From assembly GCA_964616545.1 (NCBI GenBank), contig CAZTUA010000057.1:1-27910 (forward strand): a stretch of DNA of 27,910 nt, given 5' to 3'. Below are positions 15,834 to 25,195 of the stretch, piece after piece. The notes beneath the pieces were generated by a model, which was given only the letters and a program-made list of their open reading frames with translations, ran no database searches and had not been told where the DNA came from. A program made the translations under genes and the position numbers. Position 1 is the stretch's first letter; each line of letters opens with the position of its first letter. Origin of the DNA: JAQVEM01 sp964616545 (GTDB lineage: Bacteria > Actinomycetota > Humimicrobiia > Humimicrobiales > Humimicrobiaceae).

Positions 15834-16569
15834 GGACAGAGTGGCTATTATAACCGGCGGCGCCAGAGGAATCGGTAAAAAAATTAGTGAAACTTTTCTG
15901 GCCGAGGGCGCATCTGTATATATTTTTGATGTAAATGATGAGGAAGGAAAAAGAACCGTAGATGAACTGGCCGGAGCATCTGGCAGCAGTAAAATTAATT
16001 TTTTTAAAGTAGATATAACTGATGAAGAAAACGTCAGCCGGACGATTGATGGAATTATCGAAAAAGAAGGAAAAGTTGATATCCTGGTCAATAATGCCGG
16101 AATTACCAGGGATAATCTGGTGCTAAGAATGACTCTTGAAGATTGGAAAAAAGTAATTGATATAAATCTTACAGGAGCATTTATCTGTTCAAAATATGCA
16201 GCCAGGTATATGGTAAAAAAAAGAAGCGGTAAAATAATAAATATATCTTCTATTGTTGGAGTTCACGGCAATGCGGGACAGTGCAATTATGCATCATCAA
16301 AAGCCGGAATAATAGGTCTTACAAAAACGCTGGCAAGGGAACTTGCCGGAAGGAATATTCTGGTAAACGCAATAGCTCCTGGCTATATCAAAACGGATAT
16401 GACTGACAAGCTGAGTGATAAGGTAAAGGAGAAATTAATGGAGCAAATACCTACCGGAAGGCTTGGAAGCGTTGAAGATGTATCAAAAACGGTTCTTTTT
16501 CTTGCGTGTGATGATTCTGATTATATAACAGGAACCGTAATAAGCTTAGATGGCGGCATGGGCATTTAA
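15823..16569 (+). CDS. fabG: 3-oxoacyl-ACP reductase
   Basis: Short-chain dehydrogenase of 248 residues that reduces 3-oxoacyl-ACP, normally with NADPH. The Rossmann motif TGGARGIG (11-18), NNAG (90-93), Asn115, Ser143 and the YxxxK pair (Tyr156, Lys160) make a complete catalytic tetrad. The C-terminal SDYITGTVISLDGGMGI is typical of FabG. ATG 15823 lies inside the end of fabD, so translation is probably coupled. A 110-base gap follows before fabF, where many bacteria place acpP; no ACP reading frame is present. That gap holds a short hairpin (GCACTAAA 16591-16598 with TTTGGTGC 16615-16622) with no T run, so it is not an obvious terminator. Confidence 0.95.
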   Translation: MRLKDRVAIITGGARGIGKKISETFLAEGASVYIFDVNDEEGKRTVDELAGASGSSKINFFKVDITDEENVSRTIDGIIEKEGKVDILVNNAGITRDNLVLRMTLEDWKKVIDINLTGAFICSKYAARYMVKKRSGKIINISSIVGVHGNAGQCNYASSKAGIIGLTKTLARELAGRNILVNAIAPGYIKTDMTDKLSDKVKEKLMEQIPTGRLGSVEDVSKTVLFLACDDSDYITGTVISLDGGMGI

Positions 16570-16679
16570 ATATTAAGAAAATTACTTCTAGCACTAAATT
16601 AATTTATATGGAAGTTTGGTGCAAATCAGAAATGATAAAAATTTATTAAATTAATAAGCTAAGAGTAAAGGAATTATAA

Positions 16680-17933
16680 GTGAGAAACGAAAATAGCAGG
16701 AGAAGGGTAGTGGTAACCGGACTGGGGGTAATATCTCCGCTGGGGCTTGAAGTTGATAAATTCTGGAATAACCTGATATCAGGAAAATCCGGTGTAAGCA
16801 GAATTGAGCATTTTAATGTTGAAAAGATAGCTTCAAGGATTGCAGCCCAGATTAAAGATTTTAGACCTGAAAATTATATAGATTTTAAGCAGGCCAGAAG
16901 AATGGATAGATTTGCCCAGTTTGCGGTAGCGGGAGCAGCAGAGGCAATCAAAGATAGCAGCCTTAAGGTAGATTCCAAAAATGAAAATGAAGTGGGGGTT
17001 CTTATTGGAAGCGGTGTAGGCGGGCTTTCAACCCTGGAGAAGCAGCATGAAAAGTTGCTTGGCAGGGGGGCTGATAAGGTAAGCCCGTTTCTTATCCCGA
17101 TGATGATAAGTAATATGGCAGCCGCCCAGGTTTCAATAATGAGCGGTGCAAAAGGTCCGGTGGGCACGACCACCACTGCATGTGCCGCAGGCTCAAATGC
17201 CATTGGCGATGCATATGAAATAATTAAGAGAGGAGATGCCGAAATTATGATCGCCGGAGGAAGCGAAGCGGCGATAACTCCGATGGGTATGTCAGGTTTT
17301 TCTAATATGCAGGCGCTATCCAGCAGGAATGATGAGCCGGAGAAGGCATCAAGACCATTTGATAGAGACAGGGATGGATTCGTAATGGGCGAAGGCTGTG
17401 GTGTTTTGATTCTGGAAGAACTTAAATCGGCATTAAAAAGAAATGCAAGAATATACTGTGAAATTTTTGGTTACGGTCTTTCAGGTGAAGCTTATCACAT
17501 AACGGCACTTGAAGAATCAGGCGTAAATGCAGCCAGATGTATGAAAAACTGCCTCGACAAAGGCGGAATAAAGCCTGAAGAAGTGGATCATATCAATGCT
17601 CATGGAACATCTACTCCCCTGAATGATGCAATTGAAACAGCTGCTATTAAGAAGTGTTTTGGAGAGTATGCTTATAATATAAGTATAAATTCAATTAAAT
17701 CAATGATAGGACATTGTCTCGGCGCATCAGGTGCAATTGAAGCTGTTTCCGTGGTGCTGGCCATTATAAATGGTATCATACCGCCAACAATAAATCTTGA
17801 TAACCAGGATGAAATGTGTGACCTGGATTATACCGCAAAATTAAGCCGGGAAAGGGAAGTTAATATTGCTATTTCAAATTCAATGGGCTTTGGGGGGCAT
17901 AATATATCTCTGGGTTTTAAAAAATATCAATAA
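16680..17933 (+). CDS. fabF: 3-oxoacyl-ACP synthase II
   Basis: Condensing enzyme of 417 residues that extends acyl-ACP with malonyl-ACP. GTG 16680 has an AAAGGA ribosome site seven bases upstream. The N-terminus RRRVVVTGLGVISPLG is typical of FabF. Catalytic Cys168 lies in TTTACAAGSNAIG, the two active-site His lie in NAHGTSTPLND and MIGHCLGASGAIEAV, and the C-terminal SNSMGFGGHNISLGF closes the fold. The Cys-His-His set marks an elongating KAS, not the Cys-His-Asn of FabH, so initiation must come from a FabH encoded elsewhere. It ends two bases before accD. Confidence 0.96.
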   Translation: MRNENSRRRVVVTGLGVISPLGLEVDKFWNNLISGKSGVSRIEHFNVEKIASRIAAQIKDFRPENYIDFKQARRMDRFAQFAVAGAAEAIKDSSLKVDSKNENEVGVLIGSGVGGLSTLEKQHEKLLGRGADKVSPFLIPMMISNMAAAQVSIMSGAKGPVGTTTTACAAGSNAIGDAYEIIKRGDAEIMIAGGSEAAITPMGMSGFSNMQALSSRNDEPEKASRPFDRDRDGFVMGEGCGVLILEELKSALKRNARIYCEIFGYGLSGEAYHITALEESGVNAARCMKNCLDKGGIKPEEVDHINAHGTSTPLNDAIETAAIKKCFGEYAYNISINSIKSMIGHCLGASGAIEAVSVVLAIINGIIPPTINLDNQDEMCDLDYTAKLSREREVNIAISNSMGFGGHNISLGFKKYQ

Positions 17934-17935
17934 AT

Positions 17936-18721
17936 ATGGTAAAAAATATGGAGAAACTTAAGTGTAAAAAATGCAATAAAGAGATAGAAAACGAAATTTT
18001 TATATTGAATTTATGGGTTTGCCCGTATTGCAATCATCACCACTCTATTAATTTAAGAGATAGACTGCAGATTACAGTAGATGAGAACAGCTTTGTTGAG
18101 CTGGGTAAAAATATCAATTCGGTTGATTTTTTTAATTTTTTTGATACCAGCGCATACAATGTAAGGCTCAGAGAAGCAAAATTAAAAACCGGTATAGATG
18201 AAGCAATTATGGTAGGTGAAGCAAAAATAAATGGTAACAATGCAGCTATAGGTATTATGGATTTCGGATTTATGGGCGGCAGCATGGGAAGCGCAGTGGG
18301 AGAAAAGATAAAAATTCTATCTGACCACAGTATAGAGAAAAATATTCCTCTTATTGTATTCTGTGCATCCGGAGGGGCCAGAATGCAGGAGGGAGTTATG
18401 TCCCTGGTGCAGATGGCAAAAACAGTATCAAGCATAAACAGGGTAAGGGAGAAAAAAATTCCTTATATATCTGTAATCACAGATCCCACTTCGGGCGGCG
18501 TTAGTGCCAGCTTTGCTACTCTGGCGGATATAATAATAGCAGAGCCGGATTCGCTTTTCTGTTTTGCGGGCCCAAGGGTTATAAAGCAGACAATAAAAAA
18601 GAACCCCCCGCCTGATTTTGGTTCTGCTGAGAGAAATTTAAAAAATGGCCAGATAGATATAATTGTAAACAGAAGCGATATGAAAAAGACTCTTGCAAAC
18701 ATATTAGAGTTATTTAATTAA
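17936..18721 (+). CDS. accD: Acetyl-CoA carboxylase carboxyltransferase, beta subunit
   Basis: Beta half of the carboxyltransferase that moves CO2 from carboxybiotin to acetyl-CoA to make malonyl-CoA. An N-terminal four-Cys zinc ribbon is visible (CKKC near residue 10 and CPYC about 20 residues later). The crotonase-like core has GFMGGSMGSAVGEKI, VFCASGGARMQEGVMSL, ITDPTSGGVSASFA and FAGPRVIKQTI. It has 261 residues, slightly shorter than E. coli AccD because of a short C-terminus. Start ATG 17936 has no strong ribosome site; ATG 17948 is an alternative four codons on. It lies directly after fabF and before accA, so malonyl-CoA supply is co-expressed with elongation. Confidence 0.95.
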   Translation: MVKNMEKLKCKKCNKEIENEIFILNLWVCPYCNHHHSINLRDRLQITVDENSFVELGKNINSVDFFNFFDTSAYNVRLREAKLKTGIDEAIMVGEAKINGNNAAIGIMDFGFMGGSMGSAVGEKIKILSDHSIEKNIPLIVFCASGGARMQEGVMSLVQMAKTVSSINRVREKKIPYISVITDPTSGGVSASFATLADIIIAEPDSLFCFAGPRVIKQTIKKNPPPDFGSAERNLKNGQIDIIVNRSDMKKTLANILELFN

Positions 18722-18756
18722 TATTAAAAATGTTAATAGATATTTAAGCGGGCAGC

Positions 18757-19731
18757 ATGATTGATTTAAAAAAACTAAGAGAAATTCCAAAAAGTTATAT
18801 AAAAGAGATTCTGGGGTCACTTTCAAAGCTCGAAAAATTAAAAAAGATTCCTTTCTTTACCGGCATACATTTTAAAGATGCGGAAAGGGATTTAACCAGG
18901 AAAATAGAAAATTATAAAAGAGTGGAAAGGGATGCCAGAAGAGTATGGAAAATTGTCGAGCTTTCAAGAAATGAAAATCGGCCGCAATGCCAGGATTATA
19001 TAAATGGTATCTTTGAAAATTTTATAAATCTAAGCGGTGACCGCCTGAATGGTGAGGACAGGTCAATTATTGCAGGTCTGGGGAAAATCAACGGGAAAAC
19101 GGTTGCTGCCATAGGACACAATAAGGGCAGAGACATAAAAGAGAGAATGGAGTATAACTTTGGTATGAGCACACCCCAGGGGTATAGAAAATCACAGAGG
19201 ATTATGAAGATGGCAGATAGATTCGGTTTTCCGGTAATAACATTTATAGATACACCCGGCGCATATCCGGCTATTGAAGCCGAAGATAACGGTCAGGCAG
19301 CTGCTATTGCGAAAAGTATTTCGGTAATGTTTGAATTAAGAGTTCCGGTTATTTCTATCCTGATAGGCGAAGGGGGAAGCGGGGGAGCGCTGGCACTGGC
19401 TGTCGGAAATGAAGTTTTTATGCTTGAAAATTCAACTTACTCTGTTATTTCTCCAGAGGGTTGTGCTGCAATTCTATGGAAGAATCCCTCGGGAACCAAA
19501 CTTGCTGCAAGGGAACTGAGGCTTACCTCAAGAGACCTGTTAAGGCTTAAATTAATAGATAGGATTATACCTGAACCCCTGGGAGGCGCCCAGAACGCGC
19601 CTGAAAGAATGTTAAAAATAGTAAGAAGATATATTATGGATACCCTGCAGAAATACGAACATATTCAGGGAGAAGAATTGAAATCTGCAAGGGCCCGGAA
19701 ATTTGAATCAATGGGAATTTTCGAAAGCTGA
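18757..19731 (+). CDS. accA: Acetyl-CoA carboxylase carboxyltransferase, alpha subunit
   Basis: Alpha half of the carboxyltransferase, 324 residues, the normal length. A coiled N-terminal helix region (LEKLKKIPFF, ERDLTRKIENYKRVERDARR) is followed by a crotonase-like core with FINLSGDR, IGHNKGRDIKERMEYNFGM, FIDTPGAYPAIEAEDNGQA, LIGEGGSGGALALAVGNEV and SVISPEGCAAILWK. It assembles with AccD as an A2B2 tetramer. The biotin carboxylase and BCCP partners are not in this cluster but in the minus-strand operon at 4189-7384. It is the last gene of the fab operon and ends eight bases from the convergent kinase gene, with no clear terminator between. Confidence 0.96.
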   Translation: MIDLKKLREIPKSYIKEILGSLSKLEKLKKIPFFTGIHFKDAERDLTRKIENYKRVERDARRVWKIVELSRNENRPQCQDYINGIFENFINLSGDRLNGEDRSIIAGLGKINGKTVAAIGHNKGRDIKERMEYNFGMSTPQGYRKSQRIMKMADRFGFPVITFIDTPGAYPAIEAEDNGQAAAIAKSISVMFELRVPVISILIGEGGSGGALALAVGNEVFMLENSTYSVISPEGCAAILWKNPSGTKLAARELRLTSRDLLRLKLIDRIIPEPLGGAQNAPERMLKIVRRYIMDTLQKYEHIQGEELKSARARKFESMGIFES

Positions 19732-19739
19732 TAGTTGTT

Positions 19740-21569
19740 TTATCTCCCAACGAATAGAATAACGACAGAGCCGGGGCAAACATAACTGTATGCTTCGGGA
19801 TTCTGGCCCATAACAAGACCTTTCTGCACGGAGTAATCTGTTTCTATATAACTTATCTCATATTTTAAATCAATGGAATCAAGGACGGCTCTGACTGTAT
19901 CTATGCCCTGGGAAGTAAAATCAGGTATATGAACCAGGGGCTCGCTTGTGGATATTACCAGCTCGACCATACTATTAACTTTAACTTCTGATCCCGGGGG
20001 CGGTATTACTTCTATAATTTTACCGGGTTCAGTTACAATGGCTTCTTCTGTTATCGGGGCTTTGCTGCTTTTAACAATAAGTCCAAGTGACTGAAGATAA
20101 TTAAGAGCACTTATGAAATCCTGGTTAATTATATCAGGAATTTCAATAATTTCTTCACCTCTGCTGACAACAAGATCTACGGATTCTCCGGGACTGATCT
20201 GTTCATTAAACTGTGGGGTCTGTCCTATTATGATATCTTCCGTGAAAGTATCAGAATATTTTTTTGAAATGCTTCCTGACACAAGCCCGTATTCTTCTAG
20301 CAATTCTATGGCTTCTTCAAGATCCAGCCCTATTAAATTTGGCGTTAAAATATATGTTATTTCCTGCCCCTTGCTTATGATAACCTCAATATCACTGCCG
20401 GAAGATATCCCTACACCGGATTCTGGCTCCTGGCTTATGATGAATCCTTCAGGAACTCCGGAATTATAGACTTTATCACTTATTTTTAAATTCAGGTCGA
20501 ACAGTGATAATATTTTGTCTGCATTCTCAGAAGGAATATTTTCAATATAAGGCACAGGTACAATATTTTCGGAAGAGTACTCGTTATTATAATATTTATA
20601 ACCAAAGGCAATGGACAGGGTTAAGAAGAGCAACATAAGAATAGTGGTGATGATAATCATCGGATAAGACTTTATTTTTTTCATAAATATAGCAGTTTTA
20701 TCTAAACTCTGTCTTTTTGTACTGAAACTCAAAGGTTTTTCTGTTTCATACTTCTGAAGGTCACCTATTAGTTCTCTGATACCGGCGTAACGCTGGGAAG
20801 GGTCTTTTTCGAGACAGTGCATTACTATTCTCTCGAGTTTGTCCGGAATACCTTCTGCAAGTATTGAAGGTTTTAAGGGCCTCTCATTTATGTGTTTAAG
20901 GCTGATATCAATGGAACTGCCTCCCCTGAAAGGAACATCCCCGGTAAGCATTTCATACATAACAATTCCGAGTGAATAAATATCAGTTCTATGGTCAAGG
21001 ACTTCTCCCTTGGCCTGTTCAGGAGATATGTAGTGAGCAGTTCCCATTATATTCAATGTTCTGGTAACATCTGGGATAAGAGATTTTGCTATTCCGAAAT
21101 CGGCAACTTTAGCTTTCCCATCGGGCGTTATCAGAATATTTTGCGGTTTAATATCCCTGTGAATAAGACTATTTCTATGGGCTGTAAGCAGGGCATTTGA
21201 AATCTGTATAGCATAATCAGCAACGGTCCCGGGAGGAAGCGGTCCCCTTTTTTCAATTATTTCCTTTAAACTCTCTCCTTCAATATATTCTATACAGATA
21301 TAATAGGAGCCTTTATATTCTCCCCAGTCGTATACCTGAACGATATTGGGGTGATTCAGCCTGGCAAGTACCTGGGCTTCACTTTTAAATCTTGCCACAA
21401 AGCTTCTATCACTTGCATAATTAGAGGAAAGTATCTTTACTGCTACTTTTCTTTTCAGTTTTAAATCATCGCCCAGAAAAACATCAGCCGTTCCACCCGA
21501 TGCAATTTTTTTAATTATCCTGTACCGTTCTGAGATTATTTTATATTTTTCAGGGTGATTATCGGGCAT
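19740..21569 (-). CDS. PASTA-domain serine/threonine kinase (PknB/PrkC type)
   Basis: A 609-residue transmembrane kinase that senses peptidoglycan fragments or lipid II through PASTA repeats in related Gram-positive proteins. The kinase domain covers about 16-275: glycine loop IASGGTADVFLG, Lys45 in VAVKIL, HRDIKPQNIL (Asp139), DFGIAK (Asp157), and an activation segment with threonines (VTRTLNIMGTAHY) before SPEQAKGE. A basic juxtamembrane stretch precedes one membrane helix (about 304-323). Four PASTA repeats follow (about 337-401, 407-472, 475-541, 545-609), each with the xPxxxGxxxxxA-like start and a PxxGxxVxxxxxxxVxxxVS-like end. It begins six bases after the phosphatase stop, the usual kinase-phosphatase pairing. 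Likely targets are cell-wall and division proteins, by family knowledge only. Confidence 0.95.
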   Translation of the reverse strand: MPDNHPEKYKIISERYRIIKKIASGGTADVFLGDDLKLKRKVAVKILSSNYASDRSFVARFKSEAQVLARLNHPNIVQVYDWGEYKGSYYICIEYIEGESLKEIIEKRGPLPPGTVADYAIQISNALLTAHRNSLIHRDIKPQNILITPDGKAKVADFGIAKSLIPDVTRTLNIMGTAHYISPEQAKGEVLDHRTDIYSLGIVMYEMLTGDVPFRGGSSIDISLKHINERPLKPSILAEGIPDKLERIVMHCLEKDPSQRYAGIRELIGDLQKYETEKPLSFSTKRQSLDKTAIFMKKIKSYPMIIITTILMLLFLTLSIAFGYKYYNNEYSSENIVPVPYIENIPSENADKILSLFDLNLKISDKVYNSGVPEGFIISQEPESGVGISSGSDIEVIISKGQEITYILTPNLIGLDLEEAIELLEEYGLVSGSISKKYSDTFTEDIIIGQTPQFNEQISPGESVDLVVSRGEEIIEIPDIINQDFISALNYLQSLGLIVKSSKAPITEEAIVTEPGKIIEVIPPPGSEVKVNSMVELVISTSEPLVHIPDFTSQGIDTVRAVLDSIDLKYEISYIETDYSVQKGLVMGQNPEAYSYVCPGSVVILFVGR

Positions 21570-21575
21570 GTGTGT

Positions 21576-22334
21576 TTAGATCTTAATCGCTATAACTGTT
21601 ATATTATCCAGGCCGCCTTTATCCAGTGATCCATTTATAAGATTTTTTACTATATCTTTAACCTGTTTATACCTGTCAGTAATATCCAGAATATCATCAT
21701 CTCTTAACATGGAATTAAGACCATCGGAACATATAATGATTATATCTTCCGGCTGGATTTTACAGGAATCAAAATCGGGCTCAACATCTTTTGCAACACC
21801 AATAACATTGGTCAGATAATTCCTCTGGGGATGCCTGAACGTATCATCGTAATTTATCTCTCCTCTTCTGAACAGCTCTCCAACTATAGTGTGGTCCGAG
21901 GTCAGTAATTTAAGTTTATTACCCCTCTTGATATAAAGCCTGCTGTCCCCTATATGGATTATATATGCTTTATCTTTTTGAATATAGCATCCGGTTAAAG
22001 TTGTTCCCATGCCATAGTATTCGGGCTGAAGGATAGCTTTTTTAAATACTTCTTCGTTGGCATTCTTAATGCCGGAAGTCAGAAGTCTTTTTATTTCCTG
22101 AGGGGTAAAGATTTTATTTTTGCTGAGTACTGGTTCGGAAGTTTTTTTTGTGGCAGCAGCATCTTTAGAGTCAAACACTTTTATAAAAGTATCTACAGCA
22201 AGTTTACTTGCAACCTCTCCGGCTCTGTGGCCACCCATACCGTCTGCTACCAGAAAAAGATTGCCTTCCGCATAAAAAGAATCTTCATTTTTTTCTCTGT
22301 TTTTTCCAATATCCGTATCTGCGAAATATTCCAT
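21576..22334 (-). CDS. PP2C-family protein phosphatase (PrpC/PstP type)
   Basis: Metal-dependent Ser/Thr phosphatase of 252 residues, expected to reverse phosphorylation by the neighbouring PASTA kinase. Signature motifs are present: TDIGKNREKNEDSF with the first acidic metal ligand, VADGMGGHRAGEVAS (Asp31), the MGTTLTGCYI strand, IIHIGDSRLYI, LTSDHT and the closing IIIICSDGLNSML and DKGGLDNITVIAIKI. An insertion of about 25 Lys/Ser-rich residues follows the DGMGGH helix. It has no membrane segment, so it acts in the cytoplasm. It precedes the kinase in the same operon; upstream are 263 AT-rich bases shared with the divergent malic enzyme gene, without a promoter I could define securely. Confidence 0.95.
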   Translation of the reverse strand: MEYFADTDIGKNREKNEDSFYAEGNLFLVADGMGGHRAGEVASKLAVDTFIKVFDSKDAAATKKTSEPVLSKNKIFTPQEIKRLLTSGIKNANEEVFKKAILQPEYYGMGTTLTGCYIQKDKAYIIHIGDSRLYIKRGNKLKLLTSDHTIVGELFRRGEINYDDTFRHPQRNYLTNVIGVAKDVEPDFDSCKIQPEDIIIICSDGLNSMLRDDDILDITDRYKQVKDIVKNLINGSLDKGGLDNITVIAIKI

Positions 22335-22597
22335 GCAATTAATTATATGTTATTATTTATAATTAATAAAATTATACTTTTGGTTTTAAAGCGTACTTCA
22401 ATTTATTGTACACCTTATTTTAGAAGAGAAGTAATGTACTTATTAAAATAACAGACAGGGCAATATTTTTAAAAAAATAAATTAATGGTAAATATAGTGG
22501 CAGGAGATGCAAAAAATAGTATGATTGATATAAACAAAAGTTGGGCCTGAAAGAAGAAAGATAAATAAATTTTAAGTAAATACAAGGTGGGAATAAA

Positions 22598-23824
22598 TTG
22601 AATATCTATGATGAAGCACTTGAAATGCATAAAAGAAACAAGGGAAAGATTGATGTAATAAGCAAGGTAAAAACTGAAAACGAACATGATCTTTCTCTTG
22701 CTTATTCTCCCGGTGTTGCAGAGCCATGCCGTGCAATTTTAAAAAATCCCGGAGAATTAAATACATATACGGCAAGAGGCAATATGATTGCGGTTGTATC
22801 TGATGGGTCAGCGGTTCTGGGGCTTGGAAATATAGGAGCCGGTGCAGCGCTTCCTGTAATGGAAGGGAAATGCGTATTATTTAAACAGTTTGGCGGCGTA
22901 TCAGCATTTCCGATATGTATAGATAGCCAGGATAATGAAGTGATAATTAAAACTATAAGAATGCTGGAACCGTCTTTTGCAGGAATAAATCTCGAGGATA
23001 TAGCGGCACCCAGGTGTTTTGAAATTGAGGAAAGATTAAAAAAAGAGACCAGCATGCTTATATTCCATGACGACCAGCATGGCACCGCTGTTGTGGCTCT
23101 GGCGGGATTGTTTAATGCATTAAAAATATACAATAAGGATATAAAAGATGTAAAAATAGTCATAAATGGAGCAGGAGCAGCCGGTACTTCTATTGCGGAT
23201 CTTCTAAGCTATATTGGTGTATCCAATATTATTGTATGTGATAGAAGCGGAATAATATTCAGGGATAGGGAAAACCTGAGTACAGCCAAAAAGAAGCTGG
23301 CAGAATCTACAAATTCAGGCTGCGTAAGGGGGAATCTCTGTGATGCGCTTGAAGATGCCGATGTATTTATTGGCGTATCCATAGCAGATGTGCTTACCGG
23401 AGATATGATAAGAAAAATGAAAAAGAATCCTATTGTATTTGCACTGGCCAATCCCGAACCGGAAATCAAGCCTGAATATGCAGAAAAATGCGGGGTAAAA
23501 ATTATTGCCACCGGAAGGAGCGATTATCCCAATCAGGTAAATAATGTACTGGCATTTCCGGGAATATTTAGAGGAGCCCTTGATGCAAAAGCTTTAATGA
23601 TAAACAGGGAGATGAAGATAGCAGCCGCGAAGGCCATCTCTGAAATAATAGAGGATGACCTGAGGGAAGATTATATTATTCCAAAACCGTTTGACAGGAG
23701 AGTTCTGCCGGCAGTTGCTGTAAGCGTGGCGAGGGCCGCGGTGGAAACCAGAAACACAGATGGGGAAGTGGATCTGGAGTCTATTGAAATAAAAGCAAAA
23801 GATATTGCTAATAAAAAGCAGTGA
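22598..23824 (+). CDS. NAD(P)-dependent malic enzyme
   Basis: Oxidative decarboxylation of malate to pyruvate and CO2 (prokaryotic short form, 408 residues). TTG 22598 is preceded by AAGGTGGG seven bases upstream and gives a family-like N-terminus. Motifs: ENEHDLSLAYSPGVAEPCR with the catalytic Tyr, the metal-site FHDDQHGTAVV and NLEDIAAPRCFEIEERL, the Rossmann GAGAAGTSIADLL, and ANPEPEIKPEYA. The Rossmann loop alone does not decide NAD versus NADP. It stands alone between the phosphatase (divergent) and the SPFH gene (convergent). It may supply pyruvate and NAD(P)H for lipid synthesis, which is inference from metabolism and not from linkage. Confidence 0.95.
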   Translation: MNIYDEALEMHKRNKGKIDVISKVKTENEHDLSLAYSPGVAEPCRAILKNPGELNTYTARGNMIAVVSDGSAVLGLGNIGAGAALPVMEGKCVLFKQFGGVSAFPICIDSQDNEVIIKTIRMLEPSFAGINLEDIAAPRCFEIEERLKKETSMLIFHDDQHGTAVVALAGLFNALKIYNKDIKDVKIVINGAGAAGTSIADLLSYIGVSNIIVCDRSGIIFRDRENLSTAKKKLAESTNSGCVRGNLCDALEDADVFIGVSIADVLTGDMIRKMKKNPIVFALANPEPEIKPEYAEKCGVKIIATGRSDYPNQVNNVLAFPGIFRGALDAKALMINREMKIAAAKAISEIIEDDLREDYIIPKPFDRRVLPAVAVSVARAAVETRNTDGEVDLESIEIKAKDIANKKQ

Positions 23825-23918
23825 AAGGGAAAAAGGAAGTTTATAAATGAAAGCACATACCCTCAGTTATACAAACTGGATTCTTATAAATATAAAACTA
23901 AAATATATAATTTTTTGA

Positions 23919-24893
23919 CTACTCCCCGGGCTTTTTTTCCACCGGTATTGGCGAAACGCCTGCTGCATCGGTTACTATCGTTGTAATCCTGTCGGAATCC
24001 AGAATAAATTTAACATTTTCTTTAAGGGCGGTTTCCACTGTTTCAAGCTTTTTTAGTGCCTGTGCATTACCAATGAAATATTTATCTGCGGCTTCATTGA
24101 CTATTTTTATTCTGTCGGCTTCGGCATTTGCAACTATCTTGATGCCTTCAGCTCTTCCTTCTGCAGAAAGTATAAGACCCTGTCTTACGCCTTCAGCCTT
24201 CTTGATCTCAGCTCTTTTTTCACCATCAGCCTTCGTTTCTGTGGCAGTTGCGTAATCATTTGCAGCAATTTTTTCCTGTTCGGCCTTAACAACATTATTC
24301 ATAGCAGCCTGAACATCTGAAGGAGGTTCGATTTTTTGAATTTCACACCGTAGAACCTCTACACCATAGCTGGCTGTTTCCTTATCAAGGACATTTTCGA
24401 CTTTTTCATTTATTGAGGCTCTGTTTTCATTTGCATCTGTTAATGTCATATTTCCAATTACTGCTCTAAGCGTAGTTCTGGCAAGGCTCGTAAGCTGAGC
24501 CCTGTGGTCATCAACATTATAAATGCTTGCTTTCACATCTTTTATGCGGTAGTAAACCACGGCATCGACCGATGCATTAAGCTTGTCCTGAGTTATAACC
24601 ATTTGCGGCGGAATATCAACCATCTGTTCGGTTATATTTACTCTATACATCTTTTCAATCATAGGAATAATCCATGTAAGTCCCTGGTCCTTAGTTCTCA
24701 TGTATTTCCCAAATCTTTCAATGATACCTTTTTGGGTAGGCCTTACTGTCCTGAAGCCTGCAAAGAAAAAAATAATCAAACCCACGCTTAGCAATACTAT
24801 TCCAACAATAAAAATTATCCGAAGAGTATTTATTATCCCAATAATAAGAAGTGCCAGTCCTGCGATAAATATTAATATGCTGAGAATTCCCAT
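23919..24893 (-). CDS. SPFH/Band 7 (stomatin-like) membrane protein
   Basis: A 324-residue stomatin/QmcA-like protein. ATG 24893 has an AAAGGA ribosome site. Residues 1 to about 46 are two hydrophobic segments anchoring it in the membrane. The SPFH domain follows (RPTQKGIIERFGKY, GLTWIIPMIEKMYRVNITEQ, DAVVYYRIKDV, LTSLARTTLRAVIG), then a long charged Ala/Glu/Lys coiled coil (about 205-265) and a C-terminal helix with LKENVKFILDSDR. Such proteins oligomerise in membranes, often alongside NfeD or FtsH proteases; no NfeD gene is next to it here. Its function in this organism cannot be stated further. Upstream at 24965-24988 is an 11-base AT-rich inverted repeat. Confidence 0.93.
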   Translation of the reverse strand: MGILSILIFIAGLALLIIGIINTLRIIFIVGIVLLSVGLIIFFFAGFRTVRPTQKGIIERFGKYMRTKDQGLTWIIPMIEKMYRVNITEQMVDIPPQMVITQDKLNASVDAVVYYRIKDVKASIYNVDDHRAQLTSLARTTLRAVIGNMTLTDANENRASINEKVENVLDKETASYGVEVLRCEIQKIEPPSDVQAAMNNVVKAEQEKIAANDYATATETKADGEKRAEIKKAEGVRQGLILSAEGRAEGIKIVANAEADRIKIVNEAADKYFIGNAQALKKLETVETALKENVKFILDSDRITTIVTDAAGVSPIPVEKKPGE

Positions 24894-24964
24894 AGCCAGT
24901 CCTTTCTGTAAAAATATAAAATCCAGAATGTTAATTGATGTTAGTATATGTTTATATTAGAACT

Positions 24965-24988
24965 TTACTATTTTTTTAAAAATAGTAA
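24965..24988. repeat. 11-base perfect inverted repeat upstream of the SPFH gene
   Basis: TTACTATTTTT (24965-24975) and AAAAATAGTAA (24978-24988) are exact reverse complements separated by two bases, 72-95 bases before the SPFH start. It is all A/T except one C-G pair, so it may be an operator, a weak hairpin or chance in AT-rich DNA. Confidence 0.35.
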
Positions 24989-25082
24989 TAGTAATATTTT
25001 TGCTGATAACAATTTTACCTGCAAACACCATAAATATTTAAAGGCATTTATCTCTAATTCTTATTAAGATTTCTTTTATTAC

Positions 25083-25131
25083 TAAAAAAAATGATTTGCT
25101 GCCTGTATATTAAATCAGGCAGCAAATCATT
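25083..25131 (-). terminator. Strong intrinsic terminator after the RRM protein gene
   Basis: A perfect stem pairs 25091-25105 (ATGATTTGCTGCCTG) with 25116-25130, plus an outer A-T pair, around a 10-base loop. Read on the minus strand it runs directly into at least seven T (complement of the A run 25084-25090). This is a textbook rho-independent terminator about 65 bases after the RRM gene stop, and it separates that gene from the SPFH gene downstream on the same strand. Confidence 0.9.
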
Positions 25132-25195
25132 AATATGGAGAAATCAAAACTACACCTGGATTCTTTTAAAAATCACTGTGCGGTTTTTTTATTAT

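Noticed and set aside
16570..16679. Hidden acpP or terminator between fabG and fabF
   Set aside because: The gap is too short for an ACP gene, and the GCACTAAA/TTTGGTGC hairpin has no T run.
22335..22597. Promoter or operator in the gap between PP2C phosphatase and malic enzyme
   Set aside because: A dyad AAGTA-ATG-TACTT (22429-22441) and several GTAC words are present, but no convincing -35/-10 pair; too weak in AT-rich DNA to claim.
23825..23918. Terminator between the convergent malic enzyme and SPFH genes
   Set aside because: The CCCGGG and T-rich stretch near 23926-23940 is SPFH coding sequence and has no stem before the T run.
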